Origin: G965215055 sp965215055
GTDB lineage: Bacteria > Pseudomonadota > Gammaproteobacteria > UBA4575
Length of the DNA stretch: 64,000 nucleotides
Reading direction: 5' to 3'
Assembly: GCA_965215055.1 (NCBI GenBank)
Contig: OZ244046.1
Coordinates: 682,001 to 746,000, forward strand
The position numbers were made by a program, and so were the translations under genes. Below are positions 61,973 through 64,000 of this stretch, piece by piece. How positions within the stretch are numbered: the first letter of the stretch is position 1; every line of letters begins with the position of its first letter. The notes under the pieces are model-generated. The model did not search any database. It was not told the DNA's origin and saw nothing but the letters and a program-made list of their open reading frames with translations.

Positions 61973-62863
61973 ATGGCAATAATGATTAATGAAAATACTA
62001 AGGTACTCGTGCAGGGTTTTACGGGGAAAATTGGCACTTTCCACGCCAAAGAGATGCTTGAGTACGGCACCAAGATCGTTGGTGGAGTTACACCTGGCAA
62101 GGGCGGTCAAACCCACCTGGATTTACCAGTTTTCAACACGATGAAAGAAGCGGTAGTCGAGACCGGTGCCACGGCCAGCGTCGTTTTTGTACCTGCCTCA
62201 TTTGCCGCAGATTCCATCATGGAAGCCGCCGACGCGGGTATTAAAGTCTGTGTAGCCATCACCGACGGTATTCCCGCGCAGGACATGATGCGGGTAAAGC
62301 GCTATATGTTTCGCTATAAAAAGGAAGAACGCATGCGACTCACCGGTCCGAATTGCGCCGGCACCATCAGTCCTGGCAAAAGCCTGCTGGGGATCATGCC
62401 TGGCCATATTTACATGGAAGGTGACGTGGGAGTGGTTGCACGCTCAGGTACCCTGGGCTATGAAGCCGCTTCACAAATGAAGGCTTGTGGAATTGGCATT
62501 ACTACCAGTGTAGGAATCGGTGGGGACCCCATTAATGGTTGCTCACATCGGGATATACTCGAACTGTTCGAGCAAGATGCGGATACCAAGGCCGTGATGA
62601 TGATTGGTGAGATAGGCGGCCCACAGGAGGCGGAGGCAGCAGAATACTTCAAAACCCACATGACCAAGCCGCTGGTAGCCTACATCGCCGGACTCACGGC
62701 ACCTAAAGGACGCCGCATGGGTCATGCTGGAGCAATTATCTCGGGGAAAGGCGAAAGTGCAGCTGAAAAGGTGGAGATGTTGCAGGAGGCAGGGGTGACG
62801 GTTGCACCTAATCCATCCGATATGGGATCAACGATGGAAAAAGTCATGCGAGACCTTGCGTAG
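61973..62863 (+). CDS. mtkB: Malate--CoA ligase (malate thiokinase), alpha subunit
   Basis: 296 residues, CoA-binding and phospho-His subunit. MINENTKVLVQGFTGKIGTFHAKEMLEYGTKIVGGVTPGKGG is the CoA-binding start; GPNCAGTISPGKSLLGIMPG and VGIGGDPINGCSH follow, and the active His is in GRRMGHAGAIISGKGESA. AGGACCAGGAG precedes the ATG. Confidence 0.93.
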   Translation: MAIMINENTKVLVQGFTGKIGTFHAKEMLEYGTKIVGGVTPGKGGQTHLDLPVFNTMKEAVVETGATASVVFVPASFAADSIMEAADAGIKVCVAITDGIPAQDMMRVKRYMFRYKKEERMRLTGPNCAGTISPGKSLLGIMPGHIYMEGDVGVVARSGTLGYEAASQMKACGIGITTSVGIGGDPINGCSHRDILELFEQDADTKAVMMIGEIGGPQEAEAAEYFKTHMTKPLVAYIAGLTAPKGRRMGHAGAIISGKGESAAEKVEMLQEAGVTVAPNPSDMGSTMEKVMRDLA

Positions 62864-62875
62864 GAGAAAAGCGAA

Positions 62876-63847
62876 ATGAGCAGGTTAAAAGTAATTATCT
62901 CACGTGCCTGGCCAGCCGAAGTAGAAGCGACTCTGAAAGAAAAATACGACGTGCAACTCAACGAAAACGATATCGCAATGACCAAGGACGAAATGAAAGA
63001 GGCACTGGGTAATTGCGATGCCTTTCTGCCCACGGTTACCGACCCGGTGGACGCGGAAGTGCTTAGTGCAGAGCCTTTGCGCGCCAAGTTTATCGGTAAT
63101 TTTGGCGTTGGTTTCAATCACATCGACCTGGATGCAGCAAAGGCGTGTGGTCTTACTGTTACTAATACGCCTGAAGTGCTTACCGACTGCACGGCCGACA
63201 TTGCCATGACGCTGATGCTAACCGTAGCTCGCCGTACTGCCGAAGGTGAACGACATCTACGCTCAAAATCCTGGACCGGCTGGCGACCAACTCACATGCT
63301 GGCGACCAAGGTAACGGGTAAAACCTTGGGACTGATAGGCATGGGACGTATCGCACAAGCGATGGCAAAACGTGCGCACTATGGTTTCGACATGAAAATT
63401 ATTTTTTCAGACCCTTATCCTCCCCCTGAGGAAGTAGTCAGGAAATTTGATGCCACGCAGTGCGATTCCATTGATGAAGTACTAGCCAATGCAGACTTTG
63501 TTTCAATCCACTGCCCGGGAGGTAAGGACACTTATCACTTGTTGAACGAGGAAAACTTGGCAAAAATGAAGCCTACTGCATTCTTGATCAACTCGGCACG
63601 TGGTGACGTGGTGGATAACGATGCACTGATTGAGGCACTGAAAAACGGTACGATTGCAGGAGCAGGTCTGGATGTATTTGAAGGTGAACCAAACCTGGAT
63701 GAAAGATTCATCGCACTTGAAAATGCTGTGCTGTTGCCTCACTTGGGCAGTGCTTCAAGAGAAACCCGCATTGCAATGGGTAACCGCGTGCTGGAAAACC
63801 TGGCAGCATTCGAGTCTGGTGAAACGCCTAAAGACAAGCTGGTCTGA
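62876..63847 (+). CDS. hprA: Hydroxypyruvate reductase (D-glycerate dehydrogenase)
   Basis: D-2-hydroxyacid dehydrogenase reducing hydroxypyruvate to glycerate in the serine cycle. 323 residues. LIGMGRIAQAMAKRAHYGFDMKIIFSD is the NAD(P) loop; INSARGDVVDNDALIEAL carries the catalytic Arg; the Glu is in FEGEPNLDERFIALENAVLLPHLGSASRETRIAMG and the His in PHLGSA. GGAGAAAAG precedes the ATG. Last clear member of the series. Confidence 0.93.
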   Translation: MSRLKVIISRAWPAEVEATLKEKYDVQLNENDIAMTKDEMKEALGNCDAFLPTVTDPVDAEVLSAEPLRAKFIGNFGVGFNHIDLDAAKACGLTVTNTPEVLTDCTADIAMTLMLTVARRTAEGERHLRSKSWTGWRPTHMLATKVTGKTLGLIGMGRIAQAMAKRAHYGFDMKIIFSDPYPPPEEVVRKFDATQCDSIDEVLANADFVSIHCPGGKDTYHLLNEENLAKMKPTAFLINSARGDVVDNDALIEALKNGTIAGAGLDVFEGEPNLDERFIALENAVLLPHLGSASRETRIAMGNRVLENLAAFESGETPKDKLV

Positions 63848-63916
63848 ACATAGACGTCCTTGCAGATACTCTAAAAGAACTCTCAAGGGTTCCGTTCACG
63901 ACCCTCAAACCCTAGT

Positions 63917-64000
63917 ATGAGCGACGCTTCTCCACTTTCGTGGAAGCAACTGACCAGAGTTGCAACAGGCCGTACGATCATCGAGCCCGCGGCCAGCTAT
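63917..64000 (+). CDS. Start of an unidentified gene, cut by the right edge
   Basis: From the ATG at 63917 the frame is open to the edge, 28 codons: MSDASPLSWKQLTRVATG and then RTIIEPAASY. Too short to assign. It is 69 bases after hprA on the same strand, so it may belong to the serine-cycle operon. No clear ribosome site. Confidence 0.4.
   Translation, partial: MSDASPLSWKQLTRVATGRTIIEPAASY

Noticed and set aside
1..64000. CRISPR arrays, tRNA or rRNA genes, insertion sequences, prophage
   Set aside because: No regularly spaced repeats, cloverleaf-like sequences, transposase or phage proteins were seen on either strand.

Overview
The window comes from a Gram-negative bacterium, most likely a gammaproteobacterium with a methylotrophic lifestyle. 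This rests on protein content alone: gatCAB, mreBCD, a KDO/heptose lipopolysaccharide core set (waaF, waaA, KDO kinase, hldE), glnE, and a neighbourhood of isoaspartyl methyltransferase, rhodanese, TolC and waaA. At the right end there is a serine-cycle cluster (serine-glyoxylate aminotransferase, malyl-CoA lyase, malate-CoA ligase, hydroxypyruvate reductase) with FolD, 5-formyl-H4F cyclo-ligase and the methanopterin-type formyltransferase Ftr/FhcD. I do not name a genus. I saw no tRNA, rRNA, CRISPR array, insertion sequence or prophage.

Layout. 1-536: cut-off SSF-family symporter (DUR3-like), AT-rich, then a 315-base gene-free gap. 0.85-10.4 kb: housekeeping (prmC; gatCAB opposite mreBCD; ChaN-like haem-binding protein; rnd; ibaG). 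10.5-23.6 kb: mixed metabolism and stress genes (metY, SpmAB-like protein, oligopeptidase B, pdxH, msrA, thiC with a divergent TPP riboswitch), a GC-richer GT-C membrane glycosyltransferase, a bactofilin and several small unknowns. 24-26.3 kb: a Gfo/Idh oxidoreductase and radical SAM pair. 26.3-44.5 kb: a lipopolysaccharide core and outer-glycan locus. 44.6-55.6 kb: ilvE, glnE, a Fur-type iron ABC transporter, a PA2779/PA2778 pair and ilvD. 55.7-64 kb: C1 metabolism and serine cycle, ending in an unidentified gene cut by the right edge.

The most striking feature is three very long G/C homopolymers (27, 18 and 29 bases), each tied to a different glycosyltransferase gene. One (C18) lies in frame inside a GT4 gene, so that gene is intact here. 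One (G29 on the coding strand) puts a GT2 gene out of frame exactly at the tract. One (C27 on the coding strand) lies in the leader of the GT-C gene. This is the signature of slipped-strand phase variation of surface glycans, well known in host-adapted pathogens and unexpected in a methylotroph. The same locus holds two O-antigen-ligase/GT2 gene sets in inverted orientation and a 52-base scar of a kinase-gene tail fused to the GT4 gene, so it has also been reshuffled by recombination. Together these suggest a surface under diversifying selection from a host, phage or grazers.

In the C1 region, 5-FCL and Ftr are paired, and folD precedes sga-mcl-mtkA-mtkB-hprA. The genes would join formyl transfer on methanopterin, H4F one-carbon units and the serine cycle in one 8-kb block.
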